Source of the DNA: Rhabditophanes sp. KR3021
Lineage: Eukaryota > Nematoda > Chromadorea > Rhabditida > Alloionematidae
DNA: 64,000 nt
Assembly (NCBI GenBank): GCA_963281155.1
Contig: CAUJLY010000003.1
Span: 6,820,001 to 6,884,000 of the forward strand
Reading direction: 5' to 3'
The notes beneath the pieces were generated by a model. The model worked only from the letters and a program-made list of their open reading frames with translations, ran no database searches and was not told the origin of the DNA. The stretch's first letter is position 1. Each line of letters starts with the position of its first letter. Positions 1 to 20,461 of the stretch are shown piece after piece. The position numbers and the translations under genes were made by a program.

Positions 1-2190
1 TAAATTTGATGCAAAGCAAAAGAGACTATTGCTATTATCGCTCCGTCAAACCATAAGTAAGGGATGTATTTGAGGTTTGGTATCGAAAAAGTAAAAGCTG
101 TTTCTTTTAATTTTAGGGTTTCAACTTTATACAGTTCCTCCAACCCGACTGTTCTAGATAGAAAAGTGATGAACAGGATTATAAAAATGGAGACAGGTAC
201 GCGAAATGATATCAATGGCCTGATAATGTTTTCATTCATTCTCCTGATTATACAGAAAAATATCAAGCAGGAAATTGATATTGAGACGGTGTATGCGTTG
301 AATTTAGACGAACAGTCGCTTGTTGAATTCAAACAAATTATGGTAAAGTTTTTGATGGGCAAGTCGGAAGGTAATTGGACGAGGTGATAATATTGTGAGA
401 AGAAAATTTTCAAAGCCATCCCAAACACAAAGCCTGACAATAAATATCTAGGAAGGTATTCAATAACAAAAAGTAAATTACACATCAACATTAGTAAAGT
501 TGTGGCTGAAATAAGAAGAAGCAAAGTAGATACCATTTCCAGATTAGTTTCATTTTCCTTGCTAAGAATAAATGAATCTCCTCTTAATTCGTTTTTAGTC
601 TTTTCAATTACACATTTAACCATATACATGATGATAGCATTAATCCCAAACCCACCACAAGATACTCTTCCCAACACTGAATTTATTAAAAAGGCTAGGA
701 AACAAGAGTACAATCCGAAGATTGGCTCTATGCCCGCTAAGAAGGCTAAGGCCAAACTTTCAGCAATAGCATGCCCGCCAATAATCAAACCACCAACTAT
801 ATCACCAAATAGATTATTTTTAATTGAATACAGTGAGATAGTTTCCAAGAGTGGAATAAACTTGGATATAATTGAAAACTTAGTCTGTCCAATTATTCTC
901 GCCCCACCTCCAAAATACTCAGACTTATTTGAAACATGTCCCGAAACAACATCCGAAGTAATGTCCTTGCTATTACTCGAAATAACCCCAACAATTGACG
1001 TTGCCACCAATCTATCACCCCCCTCCCAATCAACATTAAAACAACATTTCAAAAATTGACTGCAAACATTCAATCTCCCAGACCTATGATCCAGAGTCGA
1101 AATAGACCCCCTTTTCGGCTGTTGCTTAGCCTTCAGAAACTCAAACTTCGCATCAAATTCTTCCTAAAATGACAACAAATATATAATCGTCTTAAAAAAT
1201 TGATTGGCGTTCTTTTTTTTGAATTTTTTTCGTTCACCCTTTCAGGCGGCGACCGTTCTCTAACATTACCCCACAAAAGCAACTATTCAGCAACTATCTA
1301 CTACTGCATATAAATATTCCCTTTACACGTTTATTTTCACTTTATTTTTGTGCATTAAGTGTTGCTTTACAATCTACCCATTTATAGATAATTTTTGTGG
1401 GTGGTGTTGAAACTTATTCATATACATTCTTATATTAAAAGTTACTTCTTGACATTACCTCTCATATATAAAATATATTATTTAACAACACCACCACATA
1501 AACATAATCTTTTTTCATTCACTATATACTCACAAAAAGTTACACACACACACCAACCCCATCATTACGTCCTATTACCAACACAAAAAACCCTAAAATA
1601 TCCTGATCCTCGGACAGTGGCCGGCGGTGCTGGGTCATTATTTTACGCAGTCAAAAAACCGCCTTTTTTGAATATATCATTTTGTTAGTAAGAGCTGTGA
1701 TGGTACTGCTGTCTACACATACACACGCTTCCCTCCACTGCTAATATCTTTATGTTATCTATTTGAGTATCTAGGCAATAGTTACAAAAAATTTGACATC
1801 CTCAATATCTCAACCTCTTTCTGTATGATTAGATGGGATCGCCTCTCGATCAGGTATCGCCCTCTTTTTATTTGATATGTTATTTTATCTGGATGGTCAC
1901 TTTAAATCACCTTTTTCCGATTATTTTAGGCGTTTTTGGTGGGGAGAAGGTGAATAAACTTTTTATTCAGGACCCTGAGACTTTATGATACCGATATTGG
2001 TTGTATATATCAGTATTATAGATGTTCAGGAACCTGAATTTGAGGTTTGGGTTATTATTAATAGGTACTTTTGGTTTGATTAACATATTATTTCCAAATT
2101 TACCTGGTTAATAGGAAGTCTCCTGGTCGTCATCAACTGGACAGGCGGCATCGGCATCGTCTGCGGTGGTAATAAAATGGCTGGATCCAT
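1..2190 (-). CDS. SLC26/SulP-family anion transporter, 3' end outside window
   Basis: Multi-pass membrane anion exchanger or sulfate permease of the SLC26 family. Model: exons 2190-2104, 1163-614 and 505-1, continuing past the left edge. The middle exon reads FIPLLETISLYS, then GDIVGGLIIGGHAIAESLAL and PIFGLYSCF, matching the TM1-TM2 signature of SulP proteins. The last exon has LPRYLLSGFVFGMALKIF, matching the 'LS.PvisGF' segment, followed by further hydrophobic segments. The first exon (29 codons from ATG 2188-2190) ends RRLPINQ at a GTAAAT donor and joins in phase to EEFDAKFEF, like SLC26 N-termini. It lies across a 940 bp intron and is the least certain part. The 506-613 intron was chosen because only that donor keeps the frame. 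The STAS domain would lie outside the window. Substrate cannot be inferred. Family assignment is firm; exon ends are moderately sure. Confidence 0.8.
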
Positions 2191-2837
2191 TCCAATAAAG
2201 GTAAAAAACAACAAAATTCTAAATTGATTCAAGCAAATTTAAACAAAGTCATACACTGAAAATGGCACGATATATCTATCACCAATGCTAGACGAACCAA
2301 AGAAAAAGTAATAATGAATTGTATATTACACATCCACACATCTTCTTTCAAACTGAAAGGGAGCGGAAACCTTCTTCAAAAGCAATTTTAAAATAGGTGT
2401 TATGTGTGCGTATATATCCTTTTTAATCTTAAGCATGCCTGCATATCCTGTAATCTAGTTGTGTATGATACAAAATTAAACAAAATATTGGATGTCTCTT
2501 TAAGTACAAATCCACGTCTTCATCTATTTCTTTACACCAAACGACATGTGATATCTTACTTTTGGATGGTTTGGTTTTACACTTTAATTTTATGACACTT
2601 CATTAAGAGGAAATTATTTTATTTAGATTGTGGTAATAATTAAAGAAGACACATTTAATAAGAGGACTTTTCCTTGTCAATCGGAAGAGTATCCAATATT
2701 TATAATAACAATAATACAATTAAATTAATTTTTTTACAAGTCACGACTATTACGATAGGTCTGTTGAGATCATTCAAACAAAAGTATAATAACTACTATT
2801 ATGACCGGAAATTTTGAATTTTGAAGTTTGGTGACTT
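2191..2837. other. Intergenic, 3' flank of the CHD gene
   Basis: AT-rich stretch between the 3' end of the CHD gene and the start of the SLC26 gene, both on the minus strand. An AATAAA polyadenylation signal on the minus strand lies at 2618-2623. No coding potential seen. Confidence 0.6.
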
Positions 2838-11766
<8,929 letters not shown>

Positions 11767-14470
11767 CTATAGCAGAATAATTTAATATGGTTGGTAATTT
11801 ACTGCAAAATGCAATGATTAGTCAGAAGAAAGATAAAAAGTTAACTTACAAATAAAGTATAACTTAGTATGAGGAAGAAATAATAATTTAGGTTGTGTAG
11901 TTATGATATTTAAGAATTGAACTATGCTGATTTTACAACAAAGCAAGGTAATTACAATAGCGGTTCATTCCTTGGGGTTCAAGATGCCTTTGAATTTTGT
12001 TTATAGAAATTTACTTCTGAAATTGAGTTGAGATTAAGTGGTTAGATGGTTGTTTGAGTCATTTATGTCGAATGTAAATGAAGTAAAAATGAAAAAATGA
12101 GGAAGGTCTTTTTGAGGCGAGGGAGAAAGTATTGGTGGCATCTTATTTTTGAAGAGACCCCCAAAAAGTTCTCATAAACGAGGAGGCATACATATTGATT
12201 GAGAAAAATGTAGATATATTGTGTTGTGGTAGTTAGTTGGTGAGTATTAAATATAGTAGTCGTCGGCAGAGAACGATTCCACGAAAAAAAGGGCCTATCG
12301 AGAAGTGGTGGGTGACGTCGTCGGTTGTCGTTGTTACTTTTTACTATGATAGTAAGACAAAAACGAGAGATGGTCTCGCTCCAACCGGCGTCGTCGCGTC
12401 AACAGCAAAAAGCTTTGTTCGCGCATAAAATGGTGGGACGAACATATAGACAAAAAGTATGTGTAATGAGATGCAACTGGGGCTAAAGATACACCGTTGT
12501 CAAAGAGGAACAAGATGAATTTGAATAAAAAAGCAATACAGACAAATCTAACAAATTATAATTTTTTTCTTTCTAATATACAAAAATATGTCATAAGTAA
12601 CAGATATGGGCAGCTTATCATCAATATTAAAATTATTATCCATCGCACAAGACACAAACTCTTAGTAGGCTACTTTTTGGACAACATCTTCTAATACTGG
12701 ATAAGTAGTTTGCTGTAATATATGGATATCTTTATAATAGATGGTGGTGTTTGTTGTTGTACGGCACACATAGACACCCATTTTAATATTATAGTTTGTT
12801 AGTTCAGGGAACGACAAAAGATTAGGTGGAGATAAATGTAGTGTATTGTAGATATGAAGTAAGCTTTGAGCAAAAAAAGGCTCTGCGCAACCCATCAAGT
12901 GTTCAACCAAAAACTACAAAACATCTGGTCAATATAAACCTCAAAGATTAGTTTTGGTGAGAAAAAGATTGAAGGTGAGGTGGCGATTTTGCTGTGTCGT
13001 TGTAATAATAGATTTTTGTGAAAGTTAATATCGTCAAAATATCATTTTCAAAAAAGTATTTATATGGTGGTTATTAAAAATATAACATCATCAACTTTCA
13101 CCCTAAAACATAATATAATGTCAAAGAAAGAGCTCTCACTCCATTGATATATCAAATTTTTCTTTGAATACGCATATTTTTGTCTAATGAACTGCATAAA
13201 TAAAAAATTTACGCAGGAAACAAAAAAATAGTTATAAATATGCTTATTTTATCAACAAAAGATACACTACACCATGATACAACAACCCTGATATATACTT
13301 TTTTCAAGTCAATACATATTTTCTTATACAAAGGAAGTAAAAAGGTTTTAGTTAAAAAATAAAACCAATCTTTCGTCAATCACTTTTAATCTAGTTGATG
13401 TATGTTTTATAGGTGAATAAATTTGAAAAGACCTTGCAATTGAAACTTTGTATGCTTAAAAGGGGATGGAGTGAAGAATTTGATATAAATAAAGTAAACT
13501 TTGATATTACAAATCATAAAACAATTATTTTGGAAACTATTCCACTATTCTTTCTTGCCAATCCTTAGTATTTAAGGTAATAGAGAGCAGTAGGGTGTGA
13601 ATATTTTAATTTAAAAATTACCACCACCACACAAAGTCACACATATTTGCAGAGGAGCGATACTATGCGAACTATCCAAAAAAATGGAATATACGGAAAT
13701 ATTAACAACGCTAACTGTTAGACAGTAATATCATTTGTATAAATAAAGAAAGGAAAAGTGTTGTTAGGTTATGTGTTTGGCGATGTGGGGATGATGAGTG
13801 CATAAGTATCATTTTGACGTTGCAAATAATATACAACTAATAATAGGGGTAATTTAGATATGTTTGATGAGTATGTCTTTTTGTTGAGATGATTTATGCC
13901 ATTACAATTGCAATACTTGCACTAAGGAGGACTTGATCGCAACAAAAAGCGCGATTCCTTTTTTTGTCAGGTAATTAAAAAGGTGGGAAAGACAAGAGAG
14001 AAAAAGTTAGGTAAAAAGGACGCGATAAGTCAAATAAGTCAAAGTTTAGTGTGTATGTACATATCTCTTAGTATGCATGATCCCATAATAATCAATTGGC
14101 CTAAACTGGCAAAACGTAGTACGTGTATCTTCGTCTATCTAATACAATTTGTTCGATGCTATACAAAACAGCCACGACCAAACGAACCAATGCAATTATG
14201 TCAATAATATAAACCTTCATTGACAAAACTTTACAAATTTATATGCATACGTTGAATGGAAAAAAATTCCTTTGGCCACGTAAACCCCTGACAATCTTAT
14301 CATTGATATTAATAAATTGAAAAAAAGAATTTATTATTATAATTAAAAAATCAATTGACAAGGAACATTTATAACAACAAAATATGATTTAAAAAATTAA
14401 ATGATAACAATGATTAGACAGGTTGTTGTCTGGATTAACATAGAAGAAGGGGGATCTCTTTGAATGAAGA
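11767..14470. other. Upstream region of the CHD gene, no gene seen
   Basis: About 2.7 kb between the CHD start codon and the 3' end of qtrt1. AT-rich, with only short open frames that have random composition. Probably holds the promoter and any 5' noncoding exons of the CHD gene. No RNA gene or transposon recognised. Confidence 0.5.
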
Positions 14471-17057
14471 TTATTTGATGTCATTACCCGATGTTGTCTG
14501 CCCAGGCAAATTAATCTGAATCTGCAAATGCTCAACAACCTCATAAATCCATTTCGGAATCGCCTTATTTCTGTAATAACCTAGTAGAAAAGTCTCCAAA
14601 AAGTCAGGAACATTTTCTTGCGTGATAGCAGCACGTAAGTCCCTCATCAGTTGCAAGTGGTGGTGAATGTTATGGATGCTGATAAGATGGCAGGCAACAC
14701 TTTCTTTATTGATAATGGAATGTAGATAAGCCCGTGTGTAAGATTTGCAAGTCTGGCAAGTACAGTTGTTATCAATTGGTTGAAAGTCGAGTTTGAACTC
14801 CTTTCTTGTTAGGTGCATTTCACCTCCTTCACGTACTAAAGCTGTTCCGAAACGCGCCGTACGGGTGGGATAGACGCAATCAAACATGTCTGCTCCGAGT
14901 AAAGCACACATCACTAAGTCTACGGCCCAGCCAACACCCATCACATACTTTGGCAGGCTTTCAGGTAACGTTTCACAGCAATGCGCCACCACTCGCCAAA
15001 AATCTTCCTTCTTTTCTCCACCAGACAAACCTCCAATCGCGATCCCTACATCTGCTCTTTTCATCATCTCTTCAGCACAAAACTTTCTCTTAGTCAAGTC
15101 TAAGCCACCTGAAAAGTTAGATTAAAAATAAACGGATAAAATTAAGCACAGTAAATTAATAATTTTGCTTTTATACAATTGCAATAACTATAAGACGTCA
15201 TGTCCACCATACAACACACTCAATAATATGGCTTATTCGTGCAACATTAACTTAAACTTCAAAAGCACTTTTGTATCTTTTTAATGTGCCTTAGATGTAT
15301 AATGTTTCCTTTACCAATCCTAAGTGATGATGAATCTTTAATTATTCAAGCAACGGAGATGCTTAACAAAATTCAACGATTTCCATCCACTCTTGAAATG
15401 ACAGATCTTGTTGAGTTGGTAGAAGCAAGGCCAAGTCATGTCAATGCTCTTTAATATTTTTTAAAAGGAGCAAACTTAAAGAGTGGTGAAAGGGCATTAG
15501 ATGATTTAAAAAATGGTAATTGTCCATTCACATTCAATGGAATCACACTTATTAGAATGCTGTTACTCATGCAGAAAGAGGGGAGCATTTCGGTATTTGA
15601 TAGGTGAGAGATTCCAGAACAACAAATTATGAGCAAACCACCCAAGACAATTTCTTGTCGACAAACTTGTCATTTGGAGCCAGTTCGAATAAAGCATCGA
15701 ATTTGTTTCGCCACGACTGGATCGAAGTTCTTGCTAATGGAATGAAAAGGCAACTCATATCAGTTAATGCTCAAACTTTAACGCAGTAGAAAATGAAGGA
15801 ACTGACCTTAAATTTAAATGTTATGACTGTGGGTTACTCTTCGAGAATGGCAATAGTTTAACTAAACATCAAAACAGGTGAGGACGTGAAGAATTGGCAA
15901 TTGAATGTAAGAAGTTTAAAAATAATGCAGTATCAAAAAACAACTAGACAACATGAAGCCTCTTAGAGATTGGAAAAGGGGTAGGAATGAAAAAACGTGT
16001 GACGTGTATTTATTAATCAACCCATTACTTGCTGACTGTGAATCTAATTGGAACTTTAATATGGCTGTAAATGGATTGCTCATATTGGTGAAAGCTTCAA
16101 CACTAATACAAGAATCATTCGGCAGGATCTGATTTTAAGTTTATTCTTGATTAGGGGCATCCTTTTGACAAGAAGGAATGGTTTCTTAATGAGTTAGTTA
16201 AGGCTATTAAAAAATGTCGAAAGTATCTTGATTAATCCCTTCCATGGCAAATTAACTAACACAGACTCTGGGAGAGGCCTACCATTCCATTTGTAATATA
16301 CATGGATCCAACACGGAATAGTGAAGTTGCCAATCAAATTCTTGAAGATTTGTCTTTGAATGAAAGAAAAAATACTAATCTACTTTGTATATTTTATAAT
16401 TTTGTGTTTTATAAATACATTTCCCTACCTTGAACAATCGGAAACAACGTCTGTGTTTCGACATTAGTATGAGCAACTTTACACCTATCCAACCATCTAA
16501 TTGATCTATGCATCGCCTCATCTATAACTTCTCCTGTTACTAGAACATGAAGTACGTGATCCATCTGCATCATTATGTCAGCTCCCAGATTTTGTTGGAT
16601 ATTTATTGAATGCTCCGGTGACAGCAAAGTGACTTCTTCAGTATGCGGAGATGTAAAGGTCACCCCCTCTTCGTTTGTAGAGGACAATTTGGATAATGAA
16701 ACCATCTAAAGAGAAATTGCAGAGTTGTATTTGGTCTTTTGGACTTACCTGGAAACCACCAGAATCAGTCAGGATATTCCTATTCCAGTTCATCCATTTG
16801 TGTAATCCACCTGCTCCTTTAACAATCTCGTGGCCTGGCCTATGTCCGAGATGGTATGTGTTGCAAAGAAGGATTTTGCAATCCATGTCTAGTAGTTCTT
16901 CGGGAAGGACTCCTTTCATTGTGCCTTGCGTACCGACTGGCATGAAAACGGGAGTGTCTACTATACCATGGGGCAGTTTTAGCTTCCCTACACGAGCTTT
17001 CGATGACGATGACTTATGGAGGATGGAATAATTCATCGGAGTTGCTTTAGCAGCCAT
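14471..17057 (-). CDS. qtrt1: Queuine tRNA-ribosyltransferase catalytic subunit
   Basis: Exchanges guanine for queuine at position 34 of GUN-anticodon tRNAs, working as a heterodimer with QTRT2. Exons 17057-16749, 16705-16429 and 15108-14471 give 407 aa, close to the usual ~400. Visible motifs: [14 protein letters not shown] near the N-terminus, TDSGGFQ near residue 100, IVQGGLDL across the second splice, [13 protein letters not shown] with the nucleophilic Asp near residue 271, and the zinc site [15 protein letters not shown] followed by a His-rich HNIHHH. All key residues are present, so the enzyme should be active. The 1.3 kb second intron contains a decayed plus-strand element (15301-16375), so intron length is the only oddity. 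A coiled-coil gene lies 226 bp upstream on the same strand, an operon-like spacing. Confidence 0.95.
15301..16375 (+). pseudogene. Decayed zinc-finger element in qtrt1 intron, antisense to host
   Basis: Coding-like plus-strand sequence broken by stops and shifts. It opens with ATG at 15302 ([20 protein letters not shown]), continues as [20 protein letters not shown], then [21 protein letters not shown]2H2-like finger follows at about 15808-15876 ([20 protein letters not shown]), whose last His position is Arg. Further fragments run to about 16375 ([20 protein letters not shown]). The N-terminal module resembles the start of the relic at 60.3 kb: both have a DD..l..qA helix and a YF...A.lK....A...L block, which suggests one family. 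No GIY-YIG block is recognisable in this copy. Function unknown; certainly non-coding now. Confidence 0.55.
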
Positions 17058-17282
17058 TGTATGGTGGAAATATATTTAAAAACGCTTTAATTGATGGTAA
17101 TTCAAATAATTTTTCGTGGTGGGAAAAGGTTCTGATAAGGTTGGAATGCGGTTACTTTGAAAAGAGAAATACAAACATAAATGAAGAAAAGGTATTGGAA
17201 AAGTTTAAAAAGAAACGAAACAAAGAGCTCCATTATGAAATTTATTCAAGGAACTTATTAAAATACATGCAATCAACATAAA

Positions 17283-17753
17283 TTACTTAAATCCGAGCTT
17301 TTGAGCTCGTCTTTTCAGTTCTACCATTCCAAGGTCGGCAAGGTGGAGTTGGTTCTTGAGATTTTGATGTTGTTCGTTAATTGTTACCAACTGATCCTTC
17401 AATTTGCTTTCTTCAGATTGGTGTTGTGAGAGTTCTTCTGCCATTTCGCTATTAATGATCGCTTGTTGATCAAGTTCCTTCTGCTTCTTTTCACACAAGT
17501 TCTTTGCAATGTACCGTTCAGCTTCTACCTAAAAAACAAAACATTGATCTTTTAAAAGGAGTCAACTTACATCATGCTCTTTCAACTTTTGCATCAACTT
17601 CTTCTTTGCGTCTAAGGACTCCTTTTTTAAAAAATCAGACGTTGCATACCTAATGTCATATTGAGTATTGGCTTCTTTACAGGTTTTGGCCCAGGTCATA
17701 GTTTCACGGGCCATTTCGCGCTTCAGAGCAGCTTCTCCATTTGTAGATGTCAT
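17283..17753 (-). CDS. Small coiled-coil protein, unrecognised
   Basis: Two exons, 17753-17571 and 17528-17283, separated by a 42 bp intron with a GTAAGT donor, give 142 aa. The start is the first ATG (17751-17753). The sequence is highly charged and almost entirely helical: SLDAKKKLMQKLKEHDVEAE, then CEKKQKELDQQAI and QHQSEESKLKDQLVTINEQH, with heptad-like spacing of Leu and Ile. No signal peptide, membrane segment or catalytic motif. It lies 226 bp upstream of qtrt1 on the same strand, so the two may share a transcript. I cannot name the family; it could be a structural or complex-assembly subunit. Coding status is well supported by the clean splice and the codon pattern. Confidence 0.75.
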
Positions 17754-18599
17754 ATTTAGTATAATAAAGACTGTTTAAATGATTTGGTTTGTTGGTGATT
17801 ATGTGTTTAATTGTCGCGGTTAATTATGGGCGTTTTTCCAATTGGGGGCAAGATGTTCTATCTGGGATGATGAAGGGAGAATATATGAAGATGTAAATGA
17901 CGAAAAAGAGTGGGAAATTTGATTAACTAGTATCCTAATTTGAAAAAATCATATTGCATGTAAGGAGTAAGCTTTAAATTCAACTTAACCGAAAAACGAT
18001 ACTTAAATCAAATGATCACTATGTTTTTAATATAAGCATGTGGGTTATCAAAATTTTATTGGGAAGCCATTACCAAGTATGAAATTGCAACATATTCTGC
18101 ATATAGATATTATCTATATATTATTATATTCATATTTATGTTCCATTAATGTATATGAACCCTCTCCATTTAATAATAAGGTATCTATCTTGATGTCGTT
18201 CTCTAAGTCCCTTGCCGAACTCCGTGCCACCTATGGCGGAGGTCTTAATAGAAATACTGAATGAATTGTTCTTTCAGTAATTTCAAATAACCGTTAACAT
18301 TAGGACTTTGAACAAGTATTCGAATTTACTTAATTTGCGAATGTTTAAACCAACTTGACAACAAATTTGTGCTCCTTAATCGGCAAACTTTGTTATTTTC
18401 AAGCCCCATATTTTATTAGCTCAAATTTCACAGGGCATTTTAACGCTGAGAACTCTTTATCATTTTTCAACTTACTTTAAACCAATTCTCAAAGTGACTT
18501 CACTCCATTCTTTTCGAACATTCTTGTTAAAATAGTCTTAGTTTTCAAAAGTTTAAATTAATTTATTCTTCTAAACAATTTCGGAAGAGCAATTAAGCC
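17754..18599. other. Divergent intergenic region
   Basis: Region between the coiled-coil gene (minus) and pop5 (plus), likely carrying both promoters. A short GC-richer island at 18193-18264 starts with ATG and encodes MSFSKSLAELRATYGGGLNR before a stop. It stands out from the AT-rich surroundings but is too short to call as a gene. Confidence 0.45.
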
Positions 18600-19136
18600 A
18601 TGGTCAAATTAAAGAATAAGTAAGTAAAATCTTTAAAATACACTTATTAATTACTTAGATACTTCCTCGTTGAAATTTGTTACACGAACAACTATGACAA
18701 AGTTGGGGAATTCGATATAGTCAAAGCTATTCGGGATCAAACGCAGCAGTTATATGGTGATGTAGGATTGGGGACGCTAAACTCCTCATTTCATGTCAAA
18801 GTTTGTGCTGGCCGTAAGAATATATTTGTACTGAAGTCAGGAGTGGAGTCGGCAGACTACGTCCGAACAGCCATTCCTTTCATCACATTGGTGGGGAAAT
18901 CAGAGTGTGTTGTACAGTTGATACTGGAGGCATCGTCTATTAGGACCATTGAGAAAGCGGTAATCAAGACGACACTTAATCAATTGTATGCGGAATTAGC
19001 TGTGACTGTTAATATCAGTAAGTTATTCAAAGAAGTTAGTTTGGTAATGGAATTTGTGCTTTTAGAAGATAAAGAACGAATCCAGCAAGCTATTATGGAT
19101 GTTACAGGAGAGAATGTTGAACGTGTTCGTTATTAG
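18600..19136 (+). CDS. pop5: Ribonuclease P/MRP subunit POP5
   Basis: Protein subunit of the nuclear RNase P and RNase MRP ribonucleoproteins, which process pre-tRNA 5' ends and pre-rRNA. Exons 18600-18619 and 18659-19136 (39 bp intron) give 165 aa, the normal size. The start reads MVKLKNKYFLVEICY, the POP5 N-terminal strand. The family core follows: FHVKVCAGRKNIFVLKSG, then AIPFITLVGK (compare ALPFITYL in vertebrates), and SSIRTIEKAVIK (compare IRTCQKFLI). The tiny 20-base first exon is needed for the family N-terminus. The next gene starts 325 bp downstream on the same strand, so the two may be co-transcribed. Confidence 0.9.
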
Positions 19137-19461
19137 TGGAGGTTTTTGTTTAATGTTGGGATCATTTCCTTATGCTATACCGATCTCATTTTTAAAATAT
19201 AATTAATTAACATCTAACTTCATGCCTTTTAAATAAACTTTTTACACTTTTCTTTGTCTTTCCATATCAAAAAACAACCAAACTACCTAATTTATATAGT
19301 CTCTCTATACTAATCAACAACCACCAGATCAATACCATTCTTATCATCTTATTAATTGTGCATACGACAGTCACCAATTCCCCACAATTGTTTTCTTATA
19401 TTTAAGGAAATCACACACCAACACAACCTATTAACTTAAACTTATTTATTTTGTTGTCTAT

Positions 19462-20461
19462 ATGGAGACTGAAACGTTTGATGTTGTTAAAAATGTTGAT
19501 AGTTTGAGTGAGGACAAATTACAGGATATGTTTATGGCTGCTGTCAAGATTGTTCAACATTTACCTAAGGAAGGTGCGTTTGGGGGTTTAATGTGATTTG
19601 AGCTATTTTTGGGGTTTTAGAATTAATTTTTAATTCTTTTTATTTTTATATTATGGCAAGTGGGAGGTAAATAATAATATTATTATAGGACCAGTCTCAA
19701 CCTCAAATGACACAAAATTACAATTTTACTCTCTCTACAAACAAGCAACAAAAGGTCCTTGTAGTGTAAGTAAACCAGCTATATGGAACGTAGTAGAACG
19801 CTTCAAATGGGATGCTTGGGAGAAGTTAGGGACAACAGACAAGGAAACCTCAAAAAAGCTGTACATCGGAGCTTTGCAAAGGCAAATAGACGAAACCTTT
19901 GCCTACTTTGGGAAAGATTATTTCATGAAACAACCAGATTGGCCTAAACTTGAGTCTGTTCTTCGGCCAGCTTTCAAATTAATTAATCGAAACTTGACAG
20001 AAGATGATGAAAGTATGGAAATTATTTCGGGAGCTTACGATAAATCTAAAGAAAACCTTCAAATTGTTATAGAAGATGATGTCAGGAGTAATGATGGGGA
20101 TTATACTGATGCCTCTGAACATCTCGACTTGGCAAAAGGACAATTTAGGAGCACTGATAGTAGGCCTTTAAACAATGATGTTATGAATGTATTAACACAC
20201 ATTGTTGCCAAATTTGATGGACACATTAGTCTGATGTCAAAAGAAATTTTAGACTTGACCAATACTTTAATTGTTCAAAATAACTTAATCAAAAAGTATT
20301 TGCTGAATCAGGAGAATATGGTCAAATTAAATGATTCCCGACCCAAATCAATGTCCTGGCCGTTTTTTCTCTTCCTAATCGTCTACCCTTTTATAATCTT
20401 CTTTTTAACCAAATATTGGAAGTTAATCAAATTATTATCATCTTTATATTTGCCCTGGTGA
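19462..20461 (+). CDS. maa-1: Membrane-anchored acyl-CoA-binding protein (ACBD5/MAA-1 type)
   Basis: Binds long-chain acyl-CoA through an N-terminal ACB domain and is held at a membrane by one C-terminal helix. Exons 19462-19573 and 19689-20461 give 294 aa. The ACB domain spans about residues 5-100: FMAAVKIVQHLP, LQFYSLYKQATKGPC with the YxLYKQAT signature, and WNVVERFKWDAWEKLG. An acidic linker and a coiled segment precede a hydrophobic helix near residues 265-285 (WPFFLFLIVYPFIIFFLTKY). This layout matches C. elegans MAA-1, which acts in endosomal recycling, and vertebrate ACBD5 of peroxisome-ER contacts. Which of these roles applies cannot be told. AATAAA signals lie around 20513-20522. 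Confidence 0.88.

Noticed and set aside
502..1059. 185-codon plus-strand open frame
   Set aside because: Shadow of the SLC26 exons on the minus strand, whose translation has clear SulP motifs.
18193..18264. Short GC-richer frame MSFSKSLAELRATYGGGLNR
   Set aside because: Only 23 codons, no splice sites that extend it and no family; noted in the intergenic entry.
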